A stretch of DNA of 13,760 bases from Desulfobulbaceae bacterium UBA5173 (GCA_002413355.1 DHWV01000099.1:15909-29668); one strand, 5' to 3'; counted from the stretch's first letter, positions 1 to 6,962 are shown. Numbers and translations are program-made. The notes: generated by a model from the sequence alone, not told the origin.

Positions 1-309
1 CGGCTCCTGAAAGATCATCGCGATCTCGTTGCCGCGCACCGCCCGGATTTCCTTGCTGTTCAGGCGCAGCAGGTCGCGGCCTTGGAAGAGGATGCGCCCG
101 CCGGTGCGCACCGCGCTCACGTCCTCCAACAGGCGGAGCACGGACAGCGCGGCCACGGATTTGCCAGAGCCTGACTCGCCGACCAAGGCGTGAGTTTTGC
201 CCGGCTCAATGCGCAGACTGATGCCGTGCAGCACCTCTGTGTCGCCGCCTGCCTCCTTGTCCGCGCAGAACGAGAGGGTAAGATCGTCGATTGCCAGCAG
301 GGTGTTCAT
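1..309 (-). CDS. Oligopeptide/dipeptide ABC transporter ATP-binding protein, N-terminal part
   Basis: This is the first 103 codons of an ABC ATPase that continues beyond the left edge of the window. The N-terminal domain shows a Walker A loop (GESGSGKS, residues 44-51) and a Q-loop stretch AMIFQEP at the window edge. The spacing and the text around these motifs (LHGISLRIEPGKTHALVG, and GGRILFQGRDLL) are typical of the OppD/DppD branch, which powers uptake of peptides, nickel or similar solutes from the cytoplasmic face of the membrane. The ATG lies 7 bases after the stop of the upstream aminotransferase gene, so the two are probably co-transcribed. Only a distant GGAG is available as ribosome binding site, which suggests coupling to upstream translation. 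The substrate cannot be told from this fragment, and the signature motif and Walker B lie outside the window. Confidence 0.88.
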   Translation of the reverse strand, partial: MNTLLAIDDLTLSFCADKEAGGDTEVLHGISLRIEPGKTHALVGESGSGKSVAALSVLRLLEDVSAVRTGGRILFQGRDLLRLNSKEIRAVRGNEIAMIFQEP

Positions 310-316
310 GCGAAAT

Positions 317-1516
317 TTACAGCTCCGCCGCCTTCTTCAACGCCGCCAGCAGGACATCCCGGCGGCTCTCGCTCAGTTTGACCGGCACCTGATACACCAG
401 CGTGCGGTTCATCAGCTCGCTGGAAGCAGGCAAGGCTCGCGGATCATAGACCACGCGGCGTTTGCCGTGGGCAGTGAACGGCCAGCCATTGTGGGCCAAG
501 GTTTTGCCGCCGAGCAGGTGCTCCCACGAGGGATAGAAATGCCAAGTGTTTTCGCCGAAATTGATTGCCCCGGCATTGTTCTCGCGCAGGACTTGGTTGA
601 TCTTGGCGGCCTGCGCCTTATCCGGCAGCATGAAGGCCAGAAAGGTGGCGGAATCGCCCTGCTCATCAAGAATCTCGCGGAAGCTCACTCCGCTGATCTT
701 CGCCGCCGCCTCTTTCAGGATTGCCTTGTTCTTGCGCTGCTCAGTCACAATCATATCCAGCTTCGCCAATTGCGCCAAACCAATCGCCCCTTGCAGCTCC
801 ATCATCCGGTAGTTGAAACCAATGAACCGCCGCCCTTCACCGCCGCGTCCGCCGGAATTGACCACGTGGTCGTGGCCGTGATCGTGATATTCCGAGCAGC
901 AACGCCACAGTTCCTCGTCGTTGGTGATGACCATGCCGCCTTCGCCGGTTGTCATGGTTTTGACCGCATCAAAGGAGAAGGTGCCGCAATGACCGAACGT
1001 GCCGAGATGCTGGCCGTGCAGCCGTCCGCCCGCCGCCTGAGCGGTGTCCTCAATCACCGGAATGCCGTGCTTGTCAGCAATCGCCTTGATCTCTTTGATT
1101 CTGGCCTGCGCGCCGAGCATGTGCACCGGAATGATCGCCTTGGTCTTCGACGTGATCTTCTTTTCCAAGTCAGCCGGATCCATGTTCAAAGTCTGATCAA
1201 TCTCGGTGAACACCGGCACCGCGCCGACATCTAAAATCGCTTCCCACGTGGCGACAAACGTAAATCCTTGGGTGATGACCTCGTCGCCGATGCCCACGCC
1301 GAGCGCGGACAAGGCCACCTTGAGCGCGGCAGTGCCGGAGGTCACGGCCTGCGCATGGGCCGCGCCGGTGTATCGGGCGAACGCCTGCTCAAATTCGCGC
1401 ACCTTGTACACGCCCTTGCGCTGCTCGCCAAACTCGTAGCGGAACAAAACGCCAGTGTCAAACACCTCTATAACTTGCTGCTTTTCCTCGTCGCCAAACA
1501 CTTCAAAACCAGGCAT
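317..1516 (-). CDS. DegT/DnrJ/EryC1/StrS-family PLP aminotransferase, KdnA-like
   Basis: This is a 399-residue sugar aminotransferase of the DegT fold, full length for the family. Visible features are the SGTAALK cofactor-phosphate region (about residue 60), the EDTAQAAGG segment with the Asp that contacts PLP nitrogen (about residue 157), and the PLP lysine in FSFDAVKTMTTGEGG (about residue 186). The opening MPGFEVFGDEEKQQV, the YHDHGHDH stretch and the FNYRMMELQGAIGLAQL segment resemble Shewanella KdnA, which makes the 8-amino sugar Kdo8N for lipopolysaccharide. That substrate is inference, as no KdnB-type alcohol dehydrogenase is in the window. I chose the ATG at 1516 because GAGGA lies just upstream and the family begins with MPGFE; a longer upstream frame has no homology-like sequence. 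The gene sits 23 bases after panD and 7 before the ABC ATPase. Confidence 0.88.
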   Translation of the reverse strand: MPGFEVFGDEEKQQVIEVFDTGVLFRYEFGEQRKGVYKVREFEQAFARYTGAAHAQAVTSGTAALKVALSALGVGIGDEVITQGFTFVATWEAILDVGAVPVFTEIDQTLNMDPADLEKKITSKTKAIIPVHMLGAQARIKEIKAIADKHGIPVIEDTAQAAGGRLHGQHLGTFGHCGTFSFDAVKTMTTGEGGMVITNDEELWRCCSEYHDHGHDHVVNSGGRGGEGRRFIGFNYRMMELQGAIGLAQLAKLDMIVTEQRKNKAILKEAAAKISGVSFREILDEQGDSATFLAFMLPDKAQAAKINQVLRENNAGAINFGENTWHFYPSWEHLLGGKTLAHNGWPFTAHGKRRVVYDPRALPASSELMNRTLVYQVPVKLSESRRDVLLAALKKAAEL

Positions 1517-1539
1517 GGTGTCCTCGCATTCAATTGTGG

Positions 1540-1902
1540 TTATACAGTCAGCCGTTCCCGAATTCTGTTGCGCTCGTCGCAAAGTAAAATGGTCGGCTCA
1601 AAACCATCCAGCTCGCTCTCGTCATATTGACCGTAGGTGACAATGATCACCAAATCGCCAACATGCCCTTTGCGGGCGGCGGCTCCGTTCAGGCCGATCA
1701 CGCCGGAGCCTGCCTCGCCCCGGATGGCGTAGGTCTCAAAGCGCTCGCCGTTGTTGATATTGTAGATGCAAATTTGCTCGAACTGGATGATCCCGGCTGC
1801 CCGCATCAGCTCTTCGTCAATGGTCATGCTGCCTTCGTAATGCAGATCCGCCTGCGTGACCGTCGCCCGGTGGATCTTGGATTTAAGCATGGTGCGCTGC
1901 AT
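1540..1902 (-). CDS. panD: Aspartate 1-decarboxylase (pantothenate synthesis)
   Basis: PanD converts L-aspartate to beta-alanine, the amine half of pantothenate, in the cytoplasm. It is a pyruvoyl enzyme that cleaves itself. The 120-residue product shows the self-processing site HYEGS with Gly24-Ser25 at the same numbers as in E. coli PanD, followed by MTID. The TYAIRGEAGSGVIGLNGAAA segment holds residues around the pyruvoyl site, and VGDLVIIVTYGQ closes the barrel. The start at 1902 (MQRTMLKSKIHR) is fixed by this numbering; the reading frame stays open 32 codons further upstream but that extension is not PanD-like. No strong ribosome binding site is visible before it. The gene lies between the two-helix membrane protein (52-base gap) and the aminotransferase. 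PanC is about 1.1 kb upstream in the same direction. Confidence 0.96.
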   Translation of the reverse strand: MQRTMLKSKIHRATVTQADLHYEGSMTIDEELMRAAGIIQFEQICIYNINNGERFETYAIRGEAGSGVIGLNGAAARKGHVGDLVIIVTYGQYDESELDGFEPTILLCDERNRIRERLTV

Positions 1903-1954
1903 GAAATCGTGTGATGTGAAATGACTGCTCCTGCGGATGCAGGATGGTAAGGAA

Positions 1955-2161
1955 TCAGCCTTTGAAGAAAAAAGGAATGAGTGCCAGAATGATGCCAATA
2001 AGCAGCATCAGGTAAACATTAGCGACAAAATAAGGAAACACACACAACAATATTCCTGTGCAGAGAGGAACAAATGCCTGCTGCTTTTTCCCGTACATGA
2101 AATAGCCGGAGCCTATGGCTCCGAACATGATCCCCCAGAAAAGTTGTCCTGGTGTGCCCAT
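1955..2161 (-). CDS. Small two-helix membrane protein, function unknown
   Basis: This is a 68-residue hydrophobic protein. Two membrane helices are visible: residues about 7-24 (LFWGIMFGAIGSGYFMYG) and about 32-64 (VPLCTGILLCVFPYFVANVY and onward), joined by a short basic turn GKKQQAF and ending in FFFKG. The start is supported by AGGA eight bases before the ATG. From memory, short proteins with a GSGYFxYGKKQ turn recur in Desulfobacterota and are labelled hypothetical; I cannot verify this here. The gene is 30 bases downstream of the cupin gene and 52 upstream of panD, so it probably shares their transcript. The rather even loss of charge suggests an inner-membrane location. I do not assign a function. 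Confidence 0.75.
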   Translation of the reverse strand: MGTPGQLFWGIMFGAIGSGYFMYGKKQQAFVPLCTGILLCVFPYFVANVYLMLLIGIILALIPFFFKG

Positions 2162-2191
2162 TTTCTATTTTCCTGAGTAATTTTTTAAATC

Positions 2192-2518
2192 TCAAGTCGG
2201 CGCAGGATAATGCACCGCCAGCCAGATGGTCACCCTGTCCGGGTCTGTCCACGCAACTTTGTGTTTCTCATGGGCGGGAATATGCAGGTAGTCGCCCTGC
2301 CGCATCGTCACTTCACGGCCATCTTCAAAAAGAATTCTTCCTGCGCCTTCGAGAACAAGCACCCATTCGTTGTCTTCCTGATCATACCAGCCGGACGCAG
2401 GCGATGTATGCCCTTTGGAAACAATGCGCTCGATGCGGATGTTTTTATTTTGCAAAAGAACGTTAAATAATTCTTTCTGCTGTTCTGCTGGCAACGATGC
2501 AAATATATTCTCAAACAT
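2192..2518 (-). CDS. Cupin-domain protein
   Basis: This is a 108-residue single-domain cupin. A helical start (residues 1-30) is followed by the barrel. The first cupin motif is altered to about SGWYDQEDNEWVLVLEGAG (residues about 42-60), where a Glu and few histidines replace the usual HxH. The second motif follows at about residues 75-87 as GDYLHIPAHEKHKVAW with His79, His83 and His86. Metal binding is plausible but the ligand set is incomplete. The C-terminal TIWLAVHY is usual for small cupins. The ATG overlaps the last 8 bases of the upstream membrane-protein gene (2511-2518), a strong sign of translational coupling; AAAGAG precedes it. Small cupins of this kind range from sensors to isomerases, and nothing here decides between these. 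Confidence 0.85.
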   Translation of the reverse strand: MFENIFASLPAEQQKELFNVLLQNKNIRIERIVSKGHTSPASGWYDQEDNEWVLVLEGAGRILFEDGREVTMRQGDYLHIPAHEKHKVAWTDPDRVTIWLAVHYPAPT

Positions 2519-2996
2519 CGCTCTTTTCTTTACTAACCTGCTTTGCCAATCTATTTCTCGCTTCTTCTAACTCTGCCTCTGTGGATTCCGCGAGTTGCCA
2601 TCCAAGAAAACCGGAGAATAAGAAGAAGATAGAGAATACGAAAAATATTATTTTTAAAAGATTAGAGATGATAACAGTAAAAATTATTCCTGTGAGGAAA
2701 GAGTAGCAAAAAAGAATGAGAGATGACAGAAAAAGGAAGAGTGCTTTCAATCTCGTGCGCAGCTCTTCTGCAACAGCAGCTTCTCTCTCATCATGGTCGG
2801 CAACCATCTTGTTCACCCGTTCCTCCCATGCTTTTTTGCGTGCTGCCGATTTATCTCGCCACCAAGAAGAAGTTTTTGAGAAAAATTTATCTAACGCCCC
2901 TCTCAGATAAGAAGAAAACACATTGATGGCAATTCCAGCAATCACTACGCTGAACCACCATACAGGATTAGAAAGTTCGGTGAATATCTTGTCCAC
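2511..2996 (-). CDS. Membrane protein with central and C-terminal charged helices, unknown function
   Basis: I do not recognise this 161-residue protein. It has one N-terminal membrane helix (about residues 11-28, NPVWWFSVVIAGIAINVF), then a strongly charged helical stretch with many Lys, Arg and Glu (about residues 40-85), a hydrophobic block long enough for two helices (about 85-135), and a charged C-terminal helix rich in Glu and Arg (about 138-161). I chose the GTG at 2996 because GAGGTGA lies 5 bases upstream; the longer frame opening at 3005 would place that signal inside the start. The gene is clearly richer in A and T than panC, the aminotransferase or the TPR gene, which suggests it arrived later. 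Its end overlaps the cupin gene by 8 bases. Function is unknown; a pore-like or envelope stress role would be guesswork. Confidence 0.72.
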   Translation of the reverse strand: MDKIFTELSNPVWWFSVVIAGIAINVFSSYLRGALDKFFSKTSSWWRDKSAARKKAWEERVNKMVADHDEREAAVAEELRTRLKALFLFLSSLILFCYSFLTGIIFTVIISNLLKIIFFVFSIFFLFSGFLGWQLAESTEAELEEARNRLAKQVSKEKSDV

Positions 2997-3015
2997 GCTC
3001 GTCACCTCAGAGAAT

Positions 3016-3037
3016 TATCACTTCGGTCGAAGTGATA
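3016..3037 (-). other. Nine-base-pair intercistronic stem-loop
   Basis: Arms TATCACTTC and GAAGTGATA pair perfectly over 9 bases around a 4-base loop. It lies between the panC stop and the ribosome binding site of the AT-rich membrane-protein gene. There is no run of T after it on either strand, so it is not a standard terminator. It may protect the 3' end of the panC message or mark a processing point. Confidence 0.6.
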
Positions 3038-3043
3038 CATCCG

Positions 3044-3886
3044 CTACATCACCCGCCCGTTATCAATCAGCCGAACCTTGCCGCCGATTTTCACCGCTAA
3101 GGCCAAGATGGTCGTTTCATCAATTTCAGTGACGTGCTGCAAGCTATCCTGATGAACAAAGCTGATGTAATCCACCGCTGTTTCCTGGAATGAATGGATG
3201 AAGTCCCGGAGCGCGGCGGTCAGCCGCTCTGCGCTGCGCTCGCCCTTTGCGGCCAGCGTGCGGGCCAAGGCAAGGGCGCGGGACAGACTGAGCGCGGCCT
3301 CCCGCTGCTGCGGCGCAAGATAGGTGTTGCGGGAACTCATTGCCAAGCCGTCCGCCTCACGGACAATCGGATGACTGACAATCTCCACGCCCAGATTGAG
3401 ATCAACAGTCATGCGGCGGATGACGGCAAGCTGCTGCCAGTCCTTTTCGCCGAACACGGCCAGATCAGGCCGGACGATGCTGAAGAGCTTACAGACCACC
3501 GTGGCCACTCCGGCGAAATGGCCGGGACGGGACGCGCCGCAGAGCTTGCCGGTCAATTCTTTGCCGACCGTCACTGTGGTACTGAATACAGCAGGATACA
3601 TGTCCGCCGCGTCCGGGGCGAAGAGCACGGCCACGCCCGCCGCTTCGGCCATTGCCTGATCGCTCTCGAAATTGCGCGGATAAGCTGCCAAATCTTCCTG
3701 CGGGCCGAACTGGGTCGGATTGACAAACAGACTGACCGCTACCTGATCAGCAAGCTGCCCAGCGCGGCGCATCAGGCTGAGATGGCCTTCATGAAAAAAG
3801 CCCATCGTCGGCACTAAAGCGATGCCGCGCCCGGCCTGCTCTTTGGCCCAAGCGGTCATCTCGGTGGGATGGCGGATAATGATCAT
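3044..3886 (-). CDS. panC: Pantoate--beta-alanine ligase (pantothenate synthetase)
   Basis: PanC joins pantoate and beta-alanine with ATP through a pantoyl-adenylate, the last step of pantothenate synthesis, in the cytoplasm. The 280-residue product has normal length. It carries the nucleotide-binding PTMGFFHEGHLSLM (HxGH motif, about residues 25-38), SLFVNPTQFGPQEDLAAYPR, the FGEKDWQQLAVIRRM block, and the KMSKS-like MSSRN near residue 180. I chose the ATG at 3886 because the protein then opens MIIIRHPTEM like other PanC proteins. The open frame continues upstream to a TTG inside the preceding gene without PanC-like sequence. A tiny frame ending across this ATG may couple its translation (separate entry). 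PanD is encoded further downstream in the same direction; panB and panE are not in the window. Confidence 0.97.
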   Translation of the reverse strand: MIIIRHPTEMTAWAKEQAGRGIALVPTMGFFHEGHLSLMRRAGQLADQVAVSLFVNPTQFGPQEDLAAYPRNFESDQAMAEAAGVAVLFAPDAADMYPAVFSTTVTVGKELTGKLCGASRPGHFAGVATVVCKLFSIVRPDLAVFGEKDWQQLAVIRRMTVDLNLGVEIVSHPIVREADGLAMSSRNTYLAPQQREAALSLSRALALARTLAAKGERSAERLTAALRDFIHSFQETAVDYISFVHQDSLQHVTEIDETTILALAVKIGGKVRLIDNGRVM

Positions 3887-3903
3887 GTGATGATTTGGTG
3901 CAT
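3883..3903 (-). other. Possible 6-codon leader frame overlapping the panC start
   Basis: An ATG at 3903, with AGGA six bases before it, opens a frame reading MHQIIT and stopping at TGA. The TGA shares the sequence ATGA with the panC start. panC itself has no visible ribosome binding site. The arrangement fits translational coupling, in which ribosomes terminating here restart on panC. It is so short that chance is possible. Confidence 0.35.
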
Positions 3904-3950
3904 GAGTTTTCCTGCCGCTGTCACATGCTGCGAAATTGGCACTGAAAATC

Positions 3951-5378
3951 TCAGCCGCCAAACCCGCTCTTGTCCGCCGCCAACCCCGCCACCGTCTCCA
4001 GCTCGTAATAGCGGCAGGCTTCCATCAGGAAACGGCATTCCGTCCACATGTCGCCATCGACCAGCGGCATGAAGAGGTCGTGGATATTGTCCGCACCGAG
4101 ATAGACCTTCAGGCCACTGGCAAGCAGCTCCTCCACCGGGGCGATGGAATTGTGCAGCGGCGCGTACATTTGCAGCTGCTTCATGCTCAGGGCCGCTGAA
4201 GGGCAGATGATGAAGCCCAAGCCCGCGTCCTTAGCAATCCGCATGATTCGCTTGCGCTCACTGGGGTCTTTTGCAGCTAAGGAGACGGCATGTACCGCCC
4301 GGACGCGGCCTTCCATGCCGTGCTCTATCGCCTTCAGAGCTAGCTGCTCGGTTTCATTCTCTTCCGGGTTGTTCTCCTGATCGACATGCACATCCACCGG
4401 TTTGCCGAGATTCTTAGCGATAGACAAGATAATGTCCAAATGCTTCTCCGGCAAAGGCCGGTCTTTTGACGGCAGACCGCCGACAACATCCGCCATTGCG
4501 CAGGCCTGCTCAAAGAAATCACGCGATTCCTTGTTCAGCACGCCTTCCAGTGGCTGCACAGCCAGCTCAATAGTGATATCCTGCTTGTGCTTTTCTTTCA
4601 GAGCTAGCGCAACCTGCATGGGCAGTAGCTTGACGGTCTTGTCCGCGTCAATGAAGGTGCGACAATGTGTCACGCCTTGCGCCTTCATCACTTCAATACA
4701 GCGGCTCATCCGCTCGTTCAGGTCATTTTCGGAGTAATTTTCCTTGATGTACTTGTACAGCTCCCATTTTTTCTGCATGTTCACCTGGCCAAGCTTCAGA
4801 TTGTCCGGCGAGATGATGTAGGATTTGTCAAAATGGGCGTGATAGCAGGCAAATCCGCCTTTTTCCAGCACCATCTGGAGAAAGTGCTTTTTCATGTCCC
4901 ACGGCGCAGAAGGATCAGTAATTGAATACTTGAAAATGTTCCGCTTCTTATCCTTGAGCAAGCGCTCCAAGGTCATCGCTGCCAGTTTGACATTCGTGAA
5001 AATTGGAATGCCGTTCTCGATGCAAAGGGCGCGGATGGTGGAGGAGTCTGAGGATTCGTCGTAATCCTTATTGCCAGTGAGGATGTTGATCACCAGATCA
5101 ACCTTGCTGTCAGACAGATACGGCAGGATATTGGGCGCAATGTTGTCGGCGATCTTATGCAGCTCGGTGTTTTCGACCCCGTGCGCCAGCAAAAAGCGGC
5201 TGGTTCCAGGCGTGGCGAAAAATTCAACGCCAATGTCGCGCAGCTCTTTAATGTGCGGCAGCAGGGTGCTTTTGTCTTCCTCTTTGCCGGAGCTGACCAA
5301 TATGCGGGTGCGGGTGCTGCGGCTGGCTAATTTGAGGTTGAAAGCCAGCAGCTCCAAAGACTGATCAAAGTGGTTCAT
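3951..5378 (-). CDS. MGS-like domain fused to cytosine-deaminase-type amidohydrolase
   Basis: This 475-residue protein has two domains. Residues about 25-139 match the methylglyoxal-synthase-like fold that binds phosphorylated effectors in carbamoyl-phosphate synthetase: ILVSSGKEEDK, the phosphate-binding ATPGTSRFL (Thr56-Thr59), VDLVINILTG, and a final IRALCIENGIPIFTN. Residues about 165-475 form a metal-dependent amidohydrolase barrel of the cytosine-deaminase branch: HAHFDKS (His180, His182), VHVDQEN (His331), RAVHAVS (His363) and LGADNIHD (Asp430). The set of likely metal ligands is complete, but Gln334 stands where CodA has its catalytic Glu in HCDE. The protein ends about 45 residues after Asp430, so the usual beta-sandwich is missing. 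I prefer the ATG at 5378; a TTG at 5411 is possible and neither has a clear ribosome binding site. The substrate is unknown. panC follows 64 bases after the stop. Confidence 0.82.
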   Translation of the reverse strand: MNHFDQSLELLAFNLKLASRSTRTRILVSSGKEEDKSTLLPHIKELRDIGVEFFATPGTSRFLLAHGVENTELHKIADNIAPNILPYLSDSKVDLVINILTGNKDYDESSDSSTIRALCIENGIPIFTNVKLAAMTLERLLKDKKRNIFKYSITDPSAPWDMKKHFLQMVLEKGGFACYHAHFDKSYIISPDNLKLGQVNMQKKWELYKYIKENYSENDLNERMSRCIEVMKAQGVTHCRTFIDADKTVKLLPMQVALALKEKHKQDITIELAVQPLEGVLNKESRDFFEQACAMADVVGGLPSKDRPLPEKHLDIILSIAKNLGKPVDVHVDQENNPEENETEQLALKAIEHGMEGRVRAVHAVSLAAKDPSERKRIMRIAKDAGLGFIICPSAALSMKQLQMYAPLHNSIAPVEELLASGLKVYLGADNIHDLFMPLVDGDMWTECRFLMEACRYYELETVAGLAADKSGFGG

Positions 5379-5427
5379 GGCGGAACGATGGAAAATGAAA
5401 TTTTCTTGCAATAACGCGCGCTGGCAG

Positions 5428-6657
5428 CTACAGCGTCAGCCGCGCTTCGTTCTGTCCCCCTGCCGCCGCCTCCTGTGCCTCCAGCACACGCTGAAAAAGA
5501 GCAGCGGCCATCTCTTTGTATGTGGTTGCCTCCTCTTTTTTCCGCTGCCGTTCGCAGAGCTTGGCCAGCTCCTGATAGATGCTGCCCACTGCCGGATGAT
5601 CTTTGCCGCGCAGCTTTTGGGTCACGGTCAGGGCCTGCTTGTAAAATTCCTCAGAGCGGTCGTAATTGCCACAGATGCGGCTGGCTTCAGCGAGATGATT
5701 ATAAATGATGATCAGGCCGGCCAGATCAGGCTGCGGCGACTTGGTTTTGATCTTCAGCAGCCGCTCCAGCAGCGGCACAGCCTCAAACTCAGCTTCCAGC
5801 TCCATGTGCAGGCGAGCCAGCTTGTCGAGGATCTCAGCAAGCACCAAGTCGTTGCCTGTCTTTTCCATGATCGCCAAGGCCTTTTTGTACGGCCCCTCGG
5901 CCTGCTCGTACTGCCCGAGACTTTCTTGAAGCAGACCGATCTGGAACCAGCAGATGCCCATCTCCTCGTGCTCTTTGCCCAGCAGTCTGCCGATGCCGTT
6001 CATCGCTTTTTTATAATATTCGCCTGCCGGGCCGGACTGGCCGGAAAGCAGGGCCGTATAAGCAATCTCCCGTCGCGCAATGGCCAGCTCCGGCGACTCC
6101 TCGCCCTGTGCCAGCTGCTTCTCAATCGCCGAGAAGCAGGCCAGTGCCTTTTTGTGCTGGTACATCGTGCGGGCCAGCAGGCCAGCGGCCTTTAAGTAAT
6201 GAATGTTGCTCTTATCCAGCTCAATGGCCTTGTCAAAGCGCACCGCCGCCCGGCTGAAATCCATCCGGCATTCAGCGAGCCTGCCGCTTTGATAGACGGC
6301 GAACGCCCCAATTTTGCCGCCTTTAGCAACCAGCTTGTCAAACACCTGCTCTGCCTCGGCTGTGCTGGCATTAGCCTGCACGCCTACGCAGGCCAGATCA
6401 TAGTCGGCCTTGTCGAGCAGGTTCCGCATTTTCTCCAGCGCAGCCAAGGATCGCTTCCGGCAACTCACTTCGTTCCGGTAGCTCTGCTTGAAAAAGGTCA
6501 GCGCCTCGGTGATGGCGGTCACAGCCAATTGCAGCTTTTCGCGCCGCGCATCGTCATGGCTCTCGATGGCTGCTGTCAGTGCAGGCAGCAGCTTCTTTTT
6601 CTGGGCGATCAGACGCTGCCCGTAGGATTCAGGGGACAGGGCTATAGTTTCGGACAC
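5428..6657 (-). CDS. Tetratricopeptide-repeat protein
   Basis: This is a 409-residue protein without signal peptide or membrane helix, so probably cytoplasmic. Residues 1-95 form a charged helical region. From about 115 to 400 there are about six to seven TPR-like helix pairs; the clearest are ICWFQIGLLQESLGQYEQAE (about 238-257), AEILDKLARLHMELEAEFEA and IYNHLAEASRICGNYDRSEE, with the Y(K)xAL type second helix (GPYKKALAIM, EFYKQALTV). This kinesin-light-chain-like pattern with LRGKDHPAVG is typical of protein-binding scaffolds. GTG at 6657 is chosen because GAGGAGG lies about ten bases before it. It is the first gene of the leftward cluster, with a candidate promoter about 90 bases upstream. 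Its partner is not indicated by context. Confidence 0.85.
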   Translation of the reverse strand: MSETIALSPESYGQRLIAQKKKLLPALTAAIESHDDARREKLQLAVTAITEALTFFKQSYRNEVSCRKRSLAALEKMRNLLDKADYDLACVGVQANASTAEAEQVFDKLVAKGGKIGAFAVYQSGRLAECRMDFSRAAVRFDKAIELDKSNIHYLKAAGLLARTMYQHKKALACFSAIEKQLAQGEESPELAIARREIAYTALLSGQSGPAGEYYKKAMNGIGRLLGKEHEEMGICWFQIGLLQESLGQYEQAEGPYKKALAIMEKTGNDLVLAEILDKLARLHMELEAEFEAVPLLERLLKIKTKSPQPDLAGLIIIYNHLAEASRICGNYDRSEEFYKQALTVTQKLRGKDHPAVGSIYQELAKLCERQRKKEEATTYKEMAAALFQRVLEAQEAAAGGQNEARLTL

Positions 6658-6745
6658 GGCCTTGATTCCTCCTCAGCATCAGGGAAAAAGAGGTTCAGGG
6701 GCTTCTCCGGGCGGCATGGAAGCGCGGAGAATTCCTGCGTCCTCT

Positions 6746-6774
6746 GGTATAGCAGACCGCACGCCCAAGGACAA
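6746..6774 (-). promoter_or_regulatory. Candidate sigma70 promoter for the leftward TPR-pan cluster
   Basis: TTGTCC (6774-6769) and TATACC (6751-6746) stand 17 bases apart, and TGC before the -10 box gives an extended -10. The match is moderate. It lies between the tRNA terminator and the TPR gene, where a promoter is expected. Confidence 0.45.
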
Positions 6775-6790
6775 GCAAATCTTTGCCTGC

Positions 6791-6829
6791 AAAAGAAAAG
6801 CCCCGAAACCTTGCGCAGGCTGCGGGGCT
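6791..6829 (-). terminator. Rho-independent terminator after tRNA-Met
   Basis: On the minus strand AGCCCCG (6829-6823) pairs with CGGGGCT (6805-6799) and is followed by TTTTCTTTT. The loop can pair further inside. It lies about 40 bases after the 3' end of the tRNA and would separate tRNA transcription from the TPR gene cluster. Confidence 0.8.
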
Positions 6830-6867
6830 GATATGTTATGCCAAACCGGCCTATGCCGGATTCTTTC

Positions 6868-6944
6868 TGGTGGCGATGCAGGGACTTGAACCCCGGACAC
6901 TACGGATATGAGCCGTATGCTCTAACCAGCTGAGCTACATCGCC
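6868..6944 (-). tRNA. tRNA-Met (anticodon CAT), CCA encoded
   Basis: The 77-base gene folds as a complete cloverleaf. The acceptor GGCGATG pairs with CATCGCC, the D arm is GCTC/GAGC, the anticodon stem TACGG/CCGTA encloses the loop CTCATAT, and the T arm CGGGG/CCCTG carries TTCAAGT. The discriminator is A and CCA is encoded. The anticodon CAT fits elongator Met, initiator Met or Ile2 (with lysidine). The ACGG/CCGT anticodon stem and the standard first base pair (G-C, unlike initiators) favour the elongator. The promoter and terminator are separate entries, so it is a single-gene unit. Confidence 0.93.
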
Positions 6945-6962
6945 TTAATTCTGAAGCAAGGC

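Noticed and set aside
197..1234. Long plus-strand open frame of 345 codons
   Set aside because: It is antisense to the KdnA-like aminotransferase gene, whose motifs are unmistakable, and its translation is Arg/His-rich without any fold I recognise.
5377..6195. Plus-strand open frame of 272 codons
   Set aside because: It is antisense to the TPR gene, which has a good ribosome binding site and clear repeats.
6846..6859. CCGGC-CTAT-GCCGG hairpin just after tRNA-Met as terminator
   Set aside because: It has no T run on the minus strand. The longer hairpin at 6799-6829 with TTTTCTTTT is a better terminator.
6868..6944. tRNA read as Ile2 (CAT with lysidine) or initiator Met
   Set aside because: The first acceptor pair is G-C (initiators have a mismatch), and the ACGG/CCGT anticodon stem resembles elongator Met of related bacteria. 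Ile2 cannot be fully excluded without a tRNA model.
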